6,817 bases of DNA, from assembly GCA_002422795.1 (NCBI GenBank), contig DITJ01000103.1, forward strand, positions 18,990-25,806. Reading direction: 5' to 3'. Numbering within the stretch: the stretch's first letter is position 1; each line of letters starts with the position of its first letter. Shown here one piece after another: positions 1 to 4,856 of this stretch. This DNA is from Alphaproteobacteria bacterium UBA6187. GTDB taxonomy: Bacteria > Pseudomonadota > Alphaproteobacteria > Rickettsiales > UBA6187. The translations under genes and the position numbers were made by a program. The notes beneath the pieces were generated by a model. That model was not told the origin of the DNA and did no database searches. It saw only the letters and a program-made list of their open reading frames with translations.

Positions 1-372
1 TGGACGTAAGGCTAATTTGGACATAGCCATCAAAGCGCCGGTATTTCCTGCGGAAACTATCGCATCGGCTATGCCGTCTTTAACGGCATTTATGGCAAGG
101 CGCATACTGGAATCCTTGCCTTTGCGCAAAGCCAGGGAAGGTTTTTCATCTGCGGAAATTACATTTGCCGTATGGAAAACATATGAGGCTGCTTTTAAAG
201 CAGGCATATTATCAAGTATGGGCCTGATTTTCGCATCATCACCATATAGCTGAAAACTGATATTGCTGCATTTTGCGAGCGCAATTTCAGCTCCGCCAAG
301 CACGGAAGCCGGGGCATTATCCCCGCCCATTACATCAAGGGCAATAGTTATTTTCTTTGAAGAGTTTATCAC
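1..372 (-). CDS. plsX: PlsX, phosphate acyltransferase (N-terminal 124 residues, cut by window start)
   Basis: PlsX makes acyl-phosphate from acyl-ACP and phosphate, the first step of glycerol-3-phosphate acylation in most bacteria; it works at the inner face of the membrane. The frame stays open to the window edge, giving about a third of a family usually near 340 residues. Visible signatures are ALDVMGGDNAP (residues 11-21), DEKPSLALRKGKDSSM (about 75-90) and SAGNTGALMA (107-116), all conserved PlsX blocks. No ATG lies ahead of the first block. GTG at 372 is chosen because GAAGGG lies 9 nt upstream; TTG at 378 is the alternative but leaves only 3 nt. It lies downstream of rpmF on the same strand, the usual rpmF-plsX order, so co-transcription is likely. 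The family call is near certain; the start is less sure. Confidence 0.93.
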   Translation of the reverse strand, partial: MINSSKKITIALDVMGGDNAPASVLGGAEIALAKCSNISFQLYGDDAKIRPILDNMPALKAASYVFHTANVISADEKPSLALRKGKDSSMRLAINAVKDGIADAIVSAGNTGALMAMSKLALRP

Positions 373-407
373 TTTCAAGTACCCTTCGGTAAAGATGGGT
401 TGCCACT

Positions 408-490
408 TGGGTGTTAGGGAATGGGTTATTGGTGATGGAAAGGAAGATATCCTGCTTCCCTATCACCTACTACCTAGTACCTATCACCTA
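408..490. repeat. Long imperfect palindrome with 7-bp internal periodicity between rpmF and plsX
   Basis: Left arm 408-438 pairs with right arm 460-490 (position i with 898-i): 22 of 31 positions are Watson-Crick pairs, and three of the rest are G-T pairs if read on the plus strand. After a 3-nt bulge, GGAAG (442-446) pairs with CTTCC (455-459) around loop 447-454. The right arm is a degenerate heptamer series: CCTATCA, CCTACTA, CCTAGTA, CCTATCA, CCTACCT (459-493). The left arm shows the same rhythm in reverse complement. It lies wholly in the rpmF-plsX spacer, apart from the last heptamer touching the rpmF stop codon, and ends 36 nt before the plsX GTG. It could be a dispersed palindromic repeat or an mRNA structure; its function is unknown. 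Confidence 0.7.
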
Positions 491-491
491 C

Positions 492-704
492 CTAAAGAGT
501 TTCAGCCGCAGTTTCATCTACGGAATCATTCTTATTTGCAATAACAACCTGCCTGTTGTTATAAGATCCGTCAACATTAATATGGTGAGGAAGCTTATAA
601 TCGCCTGTTATAGGATCGATAACAACATTCACTTTACCAAGTGCATGGTGTGAGCGGCGCATGTTACGTCTGGACTTCGTGGTTTTTCTTTTTGGAACTG
701 CCAT
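492..704 (-). CDS. rpmF: 50S ribosomal protein L32
   Basis: L32 is a small structural protein of the large ribosomal subunit. The 70-residue product opens with MAVPKRKTTKSRRNMRRSHH, the classic basic L32 start (AVPKRK and the R/S/H-rich stretch), followed by a short hydrophilic tail. The length is slightly above the usual 57-65 residues, with an acidic C-terminal extension (about residues 59-70). No CXXC zinc-binding pairs are present, so this is the cysteine-free type of L32. The ATG is supported by AAGGTAG about 8 nt upstream. plsX follows on the same strand after a spacer of about 120 bp filled by a palindrome. bamE diverges on the other side, across a very AT-rich 150-bp region that must hold both promoters. 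Confidence 0.97.
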   Translation of the reverse strand: MAVPKRKTTKSRRNMRRSHHALGKVNVVIDPITGDYKLPHHINVDGSYNNRQVVIANKNDSVDETAAETL

Positions 705-723
705 GTTTATTCTACCTTTTTCT

Positions 724-752
724 TTGCTTTGAACGAAAACTTCTATTATATT
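724..752 (+). promoter_or_regulatory. Possible promoter for bamE
   Basis: TTGCTT (724-729) and TATATT (747-752) are separated by 17 bp and lie about 100 bp before the bamE ATG, in the divergent rpmF/bamE spacer. The region is so AT-rich that -10-like hexamers are frequent on both strands, so this is only the best-spaced candidate. No clear -35/-10 pair could be picked for rpmF on the minus strand. Confidence 0.25.
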
Positions 753-854
753 TCAGAAATTATTTTATATTTATATTATATTACCTATATCTCTTTAAAA
801 AGAGGTTTGCTCTTATAATATAATTTTTTTATTAAATCCAGTTAAAACAATGTT

Positions 855-1361
855 ATGTTTAAAAATATCAATAAAAACCCAACTAAGTCTGTTAATAAGA
901 TGCATTTTTTAGTGTTAATGTGCTCATTTATTATGCTTTCTGCATGTATAAAGAACACTGATCTTGTAGGATATACTTTCAAAAATGAAAATCTTGACCA
1001 GATAAAGTTAGGAAGCACATCAGCGTATGTGCAGAATACTTTAGGTTCACCTTCGGTTACATCCGCTTATGGCGATAAAGTATGGTACTATATATCTACA
1101 GAGTATGAAAGTGTAGCATTCTTTGAACCAAAGATAAAAAACCAGAAGATTGTCGAAATAGCTTTTGATGATGCAGAAAAAATTACCGAGATAAAGCAAT
1201 ATTCCGCCAAAGATGCCAGGGATATAAAAATCAGCAGGGATAAAACTAGTGCTGGAGGTGCTGATATAGGTATTATGCAGCAATTGCTTGGGAATGTTGG
1301 CAGGTTTAATTCCGAACCTGGGCAAACTAAAATTACCAAGCCTAAAAATACGTCCAGGTAA
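855..1361 (+). CDS. bamE: BamE (SmpA/OmlA family) outer-membrane lipoprotein
   Basis: BamE is a lipoprotein of the BAM complex, which folds beta-barrel proteins into the outer membrane. The 168-residue product has a basic n-region, a hydrophobic stretch (17-30) and the lipobox LSAC with lipidated Cys31. The SmpA/OmlA domain follows: IKLGSTSAYVQNTLGSPS (50-67), then GDKVWYYIS, VAFFEPK, and late QQLLGNVGRF. The late block is typical of alphaproteobacterial BamE, which is longer than the E. coli protein. ATG at 855 has no good Shine-Dalgarno sequence. ATG at 900 (Met16) would also leave a complete signal peptide and cannot be excluded. bamE commonly lies near rpmF-plsX in alphaproteobacteria, though here it is divergent. 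The residue after Cys is Ile, not Asp, consistent with outer-membrane sorting. Confidence 0.88.
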   Translation: MFKNINKNPTKSVNKMHFLVLMCSFIMLSACIKNTDLVGYTFKNENLDQIKLGSTSAYVQNTLGSPSVTSAYGDKVWYYISTEYESVAFFEPKIKNQKIVEIAFDDAEKITEIKQYSAKDARDIKISRDKTSAGGADIGIMQQLLGNVGRFNSEPGQTKITKPKNTSR

Positions 1362-1392
1362 TAGGGCAAGAGCGCCCTAAAATTATATTTTT
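1362..1392 (+). terminator. Probable intrinsic terminator after bamE
   Basis: TAGGGC (1362-1367) and GCCCTA (1374-1379) form a perfect 6-bp stem with a 6-nt loop, starting right after the bamE stop codon. It is followed by an AT-rich stretch ending in a run of six T's (1387-1392 region). The T-run begins several bases after the stem, so termination may be incomplete and some read-through into the next gene is possible. Confidence 0.5.
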
Positions 1393-1396
1393 TATG

Positions 1397-1414
1397 ACTT
1401 AACGCAAGTTAAGT
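1397..1414. promoter_or_regulatory. Palindrome ACTTAAC-GCAA-GTTAAGT, candidate Crp/Fnr-family operator
   Basis: Two perfect 7-bp arms surround GCAA. The inner part, TTAAC-N4-GTTAA (1399-1412), has the 5-4-5 geometry of Crp/Fnr-family sites. It is one base per half-site away from TTGAC-N4-GTCAA and identical in half-sites and spacing to the Listeria PrfA box, which is also a Crp/Fnr-family target. It lies upstream of a microprotein gene and an FNR-like gene. A weak -10 (TAATAT, 1435-1440) would put its centre near -41, a classic activator position. In RNA the same bases would form a 7-bp hairpin with a GNRA-type GCAA loop, which is the alternative reading. Confidence 0.45.
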
Positions 1415-1436
1415 ACAGAAAATATATAGGCTGATA

Positions 1437-1472
1437 ATATCAACCTCATTAATTAATTATTGAGGTTGATAT
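1437..1472 (+). promoter_or_regulatory. Perfect 12-bp inverted repeat covering the microprotein ribosome binding site
   Basis: ATATCAACCTCA (1437-1448) is exactly complementary to TGAGGTTGATAT (1461-1472), around a 12-nt AT-only loop. The right arm contains the Shine-Dalgarno GAGG (1462-1465) and the first two bases of the ATG at 1471, so an RNA containing both arms would hide the start site. If transcription begins near 1447, the left arm would be mostly absent from the mRNA and the repeat would act only as DNA or not at all. There is no T-run behind it, so it is not a terminator. Confidence 0.6.
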
Positions 1473-1584
1473 GGATTCTGTACTTTTAGGCGCTGTTGTT
1501 ACAACATTTTTAATTCTTACAACCGTTTTTACTTTGGCATTCCGCCACGCTGGGCAGATAGACAAAGAAAGGCATGTTAAATAG
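1471..1584 (+). CDS. Single-pass membrane microprotein, 37 residues, unknown function
   Basis: I do not recognise this protein. It begins MDSVLLGAVVTTFLILTTVF, continues TLAF, and ends in a polar basic tail, RHAGQIDKERHVK. Residues 4-24 form one hydrophobic helix. Positive charges lie only on the C-terminal side, which by the positive-inside rule suggests N-out, C-in. The start has a good Shine-Dalgarno sequence (GAGG, 5-nt spacer). It lies alone between the bamE terminator and the FNR-like gene, 74 bp ahead of the latter on the same strand, so the two could share a transcript. Its size and form resemble accessory subunits of respiratory oxidases (CydX- or CcoQ-like in scale only); no sequence match is claimed. 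It is short enough for automatic gene callers to miss. Confidence 0.6.
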   Translation: MDSVLLGAVVTTFLILTTVFTLAFRHAGQIDKERHVK

Positions 1585-1622
1585 CATAGGCATTGCAATT
1601 TAATTTCCTACTGCTAAATAAT

Positions 1623-1649
1623 CCCTTATAATCCAGATTCTTTATAGGG
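1623..1649 (+). promoter_or_regulatory. Stem-loop overlapping the regulator's Shine-Dalgarno sequence
   Basis: CCCT (1623-1626) and ATAA (1628-1631), with one bulged T, pair with TTAT-AGGG (1642-1649) around a 10-nt loop. The AGGG is part of the Shine-Dalgarno AGGGTG of the FNR-like gene at 1659. The stem is short and AT-rich, so a regulatory role is only a possibility. Confidence 0.3.
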
Positions 1650-1658
1650 TGATATTTC

Positions 1659-2387
1659 ATGGTATTATGGGCAGAAAAGGAAGAAATATTAGGGCTATTC
1701 AAGGAAACCCCGCTTTTTTCGGGGCTTACGATTGAAACGCAAAAAATCTTTGCAAATACTGCGGTTACGTGCTCTATTCCTAAAGGGCAAGTAATATATA
1801 TGGAAGAAAATCATGCCGATTTTTTCTATATAATAAAAAAAGGCTGGGTTAAGTTATTTCGGGAAACATTCGATGGAACTGAAGCTGTTATAGATATTCT
1901 TAGCAGCTCACATATATTTGGTGAGTTTAGCATTTTTGATAATGGTATTTATTCCAGCAGCGCCCAGGCCGTTGAAGATTCAATATTAATATCACTTCCA
2001 ACCAGCATCCTTAAAGAACAAATCGAAAAAGACCCTAAGCTTGCTTTTAATATGTTTGCTGTTATGTCGCGTTACCAGAGGCAGCAGGATAAGAAAATAG
2101 AGCACCTGACATTACAAACCACCTCACAGCGCATAGGTTGCTTCTTGCTCCGCCTATGCCCCCAGAACCAGAAAACTGATATTGTTATACAACTTCCTTA
2201 CGACAAAATATTGCTCGCGTCGCGTCTTGGTATGAAGCCGGAGAGCTTTTCCAGATCCCTTAATATTTTACGGGATAAAACCGGCATACGTATTAGCGGC
2301 GCAAGGGTGGAAATAGATTCCATTAGCCAACTTACTGATTTTTCCTGTAAGGGCTGCTCTTCTTCTTATCCATGTGAGGATATATAG
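1659..2387 (+). CDS. FNR-like (Crp/Fnr family) transcription regulator with C-terminal cysteine cluster
   Basis: A 242-residue Crp/Fnr-family regulator. Residues about 15-115 form the cyclic-nucleotide-binding-like beta barrel, including IPKGQVIYMEEN and IFGEFSIFDN. A dimerisation helix follows (about 118-150), then a winged helix-turn-helix (about 151-228). The recognition helix reads KPESFSRSL; Glu195, Ser198 and Arg199 give the ExxSR pattern FNR uses on TTGA-type half-sites. The phosphate-binding Arg-Ser of CRP is replaced by Ser residues (98-101 region), so cAMP binding is unlikely. The N-terminal cysteines of E. coli FNR are absent. Instead the last residues hold Cys230, Cys233 and Cys239 in CX2CX5C, the spacing of the E. 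coli FNR cluster but at the other end. ATG has AGGGTG 7 nt upstream. Family certain; signal sensed unknown. Confidence 0.92.
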   Translation: MVLWAEKEEILGLFKETPLFSGLTIETQKIFANTAVTCSIPKGQVIYMEENHADFFYIIKKGWVKLFRETFDGTEAVIDILSSSHIFGEFSIFDNGIYSSSAQAVEDSILISLPTSILKEQIEKDPKLAFNMFAVMSRYQRQQDKKIEHLTLQTTSQRIGCFLLRLCPQNQKTDIVIQLPYDKILLASRLGMKPESFSRSLNILRDKTGIRISGARVEIDSISQLTDFSCKGCSSSYPCEDI

Positions 2388-2401
2388 TCATTTTACTTTA
2401 G

Positions 2402-2439
2402 AATTCCCCATTCGCAATTTTGGCGTATAATGGGTAATT
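2402..2439. terminator. Stem-loop between convergent genes
   Basis: AATT, CCCATT and CGC (2402-2415) pair with GCG, AATGGG and AATT (2423-2439), around the loop AATTTTG, with one mismatch and a 3-nt bulge. It fills the short gap between the stops of the FNR-like gene and murC, where a bidirectional terminator is expected. Neither strand has a proper T-run after the stem, so an intrinsic terminator is not proven; it may instead protect 3' ends. Confidence 0.4.
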
Positions 2440-2465
2440 ATTAAATAGAATTACTATATAAGAAA

Positions 2466-3902
2466 TTACAGATTTTCCAGGTCAGCGGGTAGCGTTGCTG
2501 CCCATTTTGTTATATCCCCGGCACCAAGGCACACCACAATATCACCTGGCCGCGCTAAATCTTTAATAATCCTTGCTAAATTTCCAGGCGAAAGCAACGG
2601 GTAAACCTCTGCTTTCCCAGCCTTTTTTATTCCGGCAATAAGGTTATCACGGTTGATGCCTTCTATAGGTTCTTCACCGGCTTTATAAATATCTGAAACT
2701 ATTACAATATCAGCATCATCGAAACATGTGCAGAAATCTTCAAATAAATCCCTTACGCGTGTAAACCTGTGCGGCTGTAATACAGCTATTACTTTGCCTT
2801 TGCCAGTTGGTACAACCTGCTTTGCAGTTTTGAGTGTTGCAGCTACTTCTTTTGGGTGATGGCCATAATCATCGATTATTTTTATGCCGTTTACCTCGCC
2901 GGTTTTAGTAAAGCGGCGTTTAATGCCTTTAAAATTATAAAAAGCATTACAGATTTCTTCATCGCTAAAGCCAAGCTCAACTGCGATAGAAATTGCAGCA
3001 AGGGAGTTAAGTACGTTATGGATACCAGGCATAGAAAGGTAAACATTTTGAATAACCCGGTCTTTATCAGGTGAAATGCCGGAAATACGCACATCATATT
3101 TACTGCCGCCAGGCTCAGCACTAATATTTTCAGCTTTTATGTTGGCATCTACAGAATCAATACCATAGGTTATGAGCTTACGGTCTGTAACTTTTTTCCA
3201 TAAATCACGCACTTCCGCGTGGTCGATGCACAACACCCCAAAGCCATAAAAAGGTATATTTTCAATAAAATCCCTGAAGGCTTTACGCAAAACATCAAAT
3301 GAACCGTTATAATTTTCTAAATGCTCAGGATCAATATTGGTAATGATTGCAATAGCGGCAGGAAGTTTCAGGAATGTGCCATCTGATTCATCTGCTTCAG
3401 CTATCAGCCAATCGCCGCTGCCAAGATGGGCGTTACTGCCATAGAAATTTATTATACCGCCATTAATTACTGTAGGGTCAAGCTTTGCTGCATCAAATAC
3501 GGAAGTTACCATTGTAGTAGTAGTGGTTTTGCCATGGGTTCCGGCAACGGCAACGCAGGTTTTAAGGCGCATAAGCTCTGCAAGCATTTCAGCGCGCTTT
3601 ATGATTGGTATATTATTTTTACGCGCTGCTATTATTTCCGGGTTGGAATCTTTTACCGCTGAAGATTTTACAATTACCGCAGCACCTTCAATATTTTGTT
3701 CTGCCTGCCCAATAATAACTTTTATACCAATGGCAATAAGATGCTCAGTTACATAACTTCCGGCAGCATCGGAGCCTTGCACCTTATAGCCTAAATTATG
3801 CAGTATTTCAGCGATGCCGCTCATACCTATTCCGCCAATGCCAATAAAATGGATTATTCCTACATCAAGTGAAAATTGTTTTTGTGTTTTAAGTGTAGCC
3901 AT
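2466..3902 (-). CDS. murC: UDP-N-acetylmuramate--L-alanine ligase
   Basis: MurC adds L-alanine to UDP-MurNAc using ATP, the first cytoplasmic step in building the peptidoglycan stem peptide. The 478-residue product is full length. Visible blocks are the UDP-binding glycine-rich HFIGIGGIGMSG (18-29) followed by GYKVQGSD, the ATP P-loop GTHGKTTTTTM (121-131), EADESDGTF (169-177), TNIDPEHLENY (188-198), MPGIHNVLNS (291-300), IIDDYGHHPKEV (342-353) and LQPHRFTR (375-382). These cover the three Mur ligase domains in order. ATG at 3902 has AGGG 6 nt upstream. In many alphaproteobacteria murB and ddl follow murC; here the next gene downstream is the convergent FNR-like regulator, so murC ends its transcript. 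Nothing in the protein looks broken. Confidence 0.98.
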   Translation of the reverse strand: MATLKTQKQFSLDVGIIHFIGIGGIGMSGIAEILHNLGYKVQGSDAAGSYVTEHLIAIGIKVIIGQAEQNIEGAAVIVKSSAVKDSNPEIIAARKNNIPIIKRAEMLAELMRLKTCVAVAGTHGKTTTTTMVTSVFDAAKLDPTVINGGIINFYGSNAHLGSGDWLIAEADESDGTFLKLPAAIAIITNIDPEHLENYNGSFDVLRKAFRDFIENIPFYGFGVLCIDHAEVRDLWKKVTDRKLITYGIDSVDANIKAENISAEPGGSKYDVRISGISPDKDRVIQNVYLSMPGIHNVLNSLAAISIAVELGFSDEEICNAFYNFKGIKRRFTKTGEVNGIKIIDDYGHHPKEVAATLKTAKQVVPTGKGKVIAVLQPHRFTRVRDLFEDFCTCFDDADIVIVSDIYKAGEEPIEGINRDNLIAGIKKAGKAEVYPLLSPGNLARIIKDLARPGDIVVCLGAGDITKWAATLPADLENL

Positions 3903-3986
3903 TTTTATCCCTGGTGATTTGGTAATTTTAATTAGGCTTTGTTAGTAAAGTTTTTTTATAGAATATTTTTATGTATTTTATAGTAA

Positions 3987-4042
3987 AAACTAAATCTATC
4001 TCTTTATAATAGCGGTACTATTTTAAATAATAGGTTTAGTTT
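3987..4042. repeat. Two-level inverted repeat (13-bp outer stem)
   Basis: AAACTAAATCTAT (3987-3999) matches the reverse complement of 4030-4042 at 12 of 13 positions; the one difference is a G-T pair in plus-strand RNA. Inside it, AATAG (4008-4012) pairs with CTATT (4018-4022) around CGGTA. On the minus strand a short T-rich stretch follows the outer stem, so it could be a weak terminator on that strand, or a regulatory or small-RNA structure ahead of murC. No T-run follows on the plus strand. Confidence 0.5.
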
Positions 4043-4210
4043 GCAGCCAAAAACACACAAAAGTCAATCATGAACAAATTTTACCAGACAAACCCAAGTA
4101 GTATAGAAGTTTTATAGGGGAAACTGCTGGTTTGCGCAAAGGAAATATTAAGATTTTTGTGTAACGTAACTGTTAATTGTTGGCTGGGAAATAAAATATC
4201 AAAACTACAG

Positions 4211-4243
4211 ACCATTAACTGTTTGTTAATCAAATGGTATTAA
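4211..4243 (+). promoter_or_regulatory. Possible promoter with overlapping palindrome, upstream of exported-protein gene
   Basis: TTAACT (4215-4220) and TATTAA (4238-4243) are 17 bp apart, giving a predicted start near 4250 and a leader of about 50 nt. TTAAC-N5-GTTAA (4215-4229) overlaps the -35, and outer arms ACCA/TGGT (4211-4214, 4235-4238) extend it. The half-sites match those of the palindrome at 1399-1412, but the spacer is one base longer. Treat as a weak promoter call with a possible operator. Confidence 0.3.
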
Positions 4244-4297
4244 TGTCAGGCCTATGTCGATGAAAATTTAAACAAGAATTGAGTAGGGTGATACGTT

Positions 4298-4630
4298 ATG
4301 AAAGTTTTAATATTTGCTATATTACTGGTGGTTGCGGGGGCATTTCCTGCAATATCTGAAGAGCAAAATGTTTCAGAATCTTATCTGCCTACAGAGTTTT
4401 CCGGATATATTGTTTATGAGGGGGTAAATAGCCAGGGTGAGAAAGTTCACATGCGTAAACCTGTCAGATATAAATTATATAATGGCGAAGTTCCTGAAGA
4501 TAATGACCGTGGTTATGAATATAGAAATTACCGTATGGAATATGAAAAGGAAAAAGAAGAGCAGGGAGATGCCAGCGAACGTAATAATATAAATAGCGCC
4601 GCTAATTACCCGATTTATTTTAATGAATAG
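4298..4630 (+). CDS. Small exported protein, 110 residues, unknown function
   Basis: Not recognised. Residues 1-20 (MKVLIFAILLVVAGAFPAIS) form a Sec signal peptide with probable cleavage near Ala-Ile-Ser-Glu; there is no lipobox cysteine, so the product is likely periplasmic or secreted. The mature part is about 90 residues, with no cysteine, rich in Tyr, Asn, Glu and Arg. It has a short beta-like stretch (SGYIVYEGVNSQGEKVHM, about 35-52) and then a highly charged segment (YEKEKEEQ) that is probably disordered. It ends NYPIYFNE, which resembles the end of the lipoprotein encoded at about 6031-6438 (DYPLYME). The start is well supported by AGGGTG with a 7-nt spacer. It stands alone, convergent with the TPR lipoprotein gene across a repeat-filled gap. 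Confidence 0.8.
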   Translation: MKVLIFAILLVVAGAFPAISEEQNVSESYLPTEFSGYIVYEGVNSQGEKVHMRKPVRYKLYNGEVPEDNDRGYEYRNYRMEYEKEKEEQGDASERNNINSAANYPIYFNE

Positions 4631-4667
4631 TATAAGACCTTTGCATAATGGGATTTTTGGTTATTTC

Positions 4668-4704
4668 GTCGTCACGTCCGTCCTTTATTAGGTTCCGGGA
4701 TGAC
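4668..4704. repeat. Palindromic GTCRTC...GGGATGAC-type intergenic element
   Basis: An imperfect palindrome with ends GTCGTCACG and CCGGGATGAC and a centre CCT-TTATT-AGG. It lies 38 bp after the exported-protein stop. GTCATCCC...GGGATGAC ends are typical of short intergenic palindromes in many alphaproteobacterial genomes. The adjoining bases lead directly into the separate GC-rich repeat that starts at 4727. Confidence 0.5.
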
Positions 4705-4726
4705 AATTACGAAAATCTCAACGAAA

Positions 4727-4772
4727 CCTAGTGCACCCTCGCGGGAACACGTGTAAAAATCTATCTTTTAGG
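4727..4772 (+). repeat. Dispersed GC-rich repeat, copy A
   Basis: A 46-bp unit from CCTA to TAGG, with core CTCGCGGGAACACGTG. Over its first 27 bases it matches copy B (6647-6691) at 21 positions, and five of the six differences are transitions. It also shares the TAGGTG end. It lies between convergent genes, in the gap after the exported-protein gene and before the end of the TPR lipoprotein gene. Confidence 0.65.
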
Positions 4773-4811
4773 TGAAATCCCTATGATACAACAAAAAATA
4801 TACGGAATCAC

Positions 4812-4851
4812 TACAGAATTGATTTCAGGAAATGCTATATATAATTCTGTA
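4812..4851 (-). terminator. Stem-loop just after the TPR lipoprotein gene
   Basis: TACAGAATT (4812-4820) and AATTCTGTA (4843-4851) are a perfect 9-bp inverted repeat, with a small ATTT/AAAT stem inside (4822-4833). It starts 5 nt after the minus-strand stop codon. On the minus strand a run of six T's follows, but only about 14 nt beyond the stem, so it is a weak intrinsic terminator or a 3'-end stabilising structure. Confidence 0.4.
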
Positions 4852-4856
4852 ACTCC

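Larger units (their letters stand above)
3903..4297. other. 395-bp intergenic region with several inverted repeats, no supported gene
   Basis: This region separates the divergent murC and the small exported-protein gene, so it should hold both promoters. It contains only open frames of about 15 codons or fewer without ribosome binding sites. What stands out is a large hairpin (3987-4042), a small AGTTT/AAACT stem (4108-4125), two copies of TAACTGTT (4167-4174 and 4216-4223), and a nested palindrome just before the plus-strand gene. The region could hide a small RNA, but no promoter-terminator pair is clear enough to call one. Confidence 0.5.

Noticed and set aside
459..493. Heptamer series considered as a CRISPR array
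   Set aside because: Units are 7 bp with no spacers between them; not a CRISPR.
263..653. Two overlapping plus-strand open frames of 80-93 codons across plsX, the palindrome and rpmF
   Set aside because: They run antisense through clear plsX and rpmF coding sequence and through the heptamer palindrome; the repeated YHLPSTYHLP-like residues come from the DNA repeat, not from a protein.
791..804. CTCTTT-AA-AAAGAG palindrome in the rpmF/bamE spacer
   Set aside because: Short, loop too small in its full form, and expected often by chance in such AT-rich DNA; no clear role.
641..823. 60-codon plus-strand open frame rich in Phe, Leu and Tyr
   Set aside because: It starts inside rpmF on the other strand and its hydrophobic look comes from the AT-rich intergenic region; no ribosome binding site.
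1047..1369. Two minus-strand frames of about 92 codons
   Set aside because: Antisense shadows of bamE, whose BamE-family motifs are clear on the plus strand.
1437..1472. The 12-bp inverted repeat considered as an FNR box
   Set aside because: The half-sites face outward (ATCAA...TTGAT), the reverse order of TTGAT-N4-ATCAA, and the spacing is far too long.
2856..3756. Several 72-78 codon frames inside murC
   Set aside because: All overlap conserved MurC motifs in the true frame and lack their own ribosome binding sites or family features.
4069..4116. 15-codon open frame after ATG at 4069
   Set aside because: No Shine-Dalgarno sequence, very short, no membrane or signal character.
4648..4731. 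27-codon open frame after ATG at 4648
   Set aside because: It runs through palindromic repeat DNA and has no ribosome binding site; best seen as repeat sequence.
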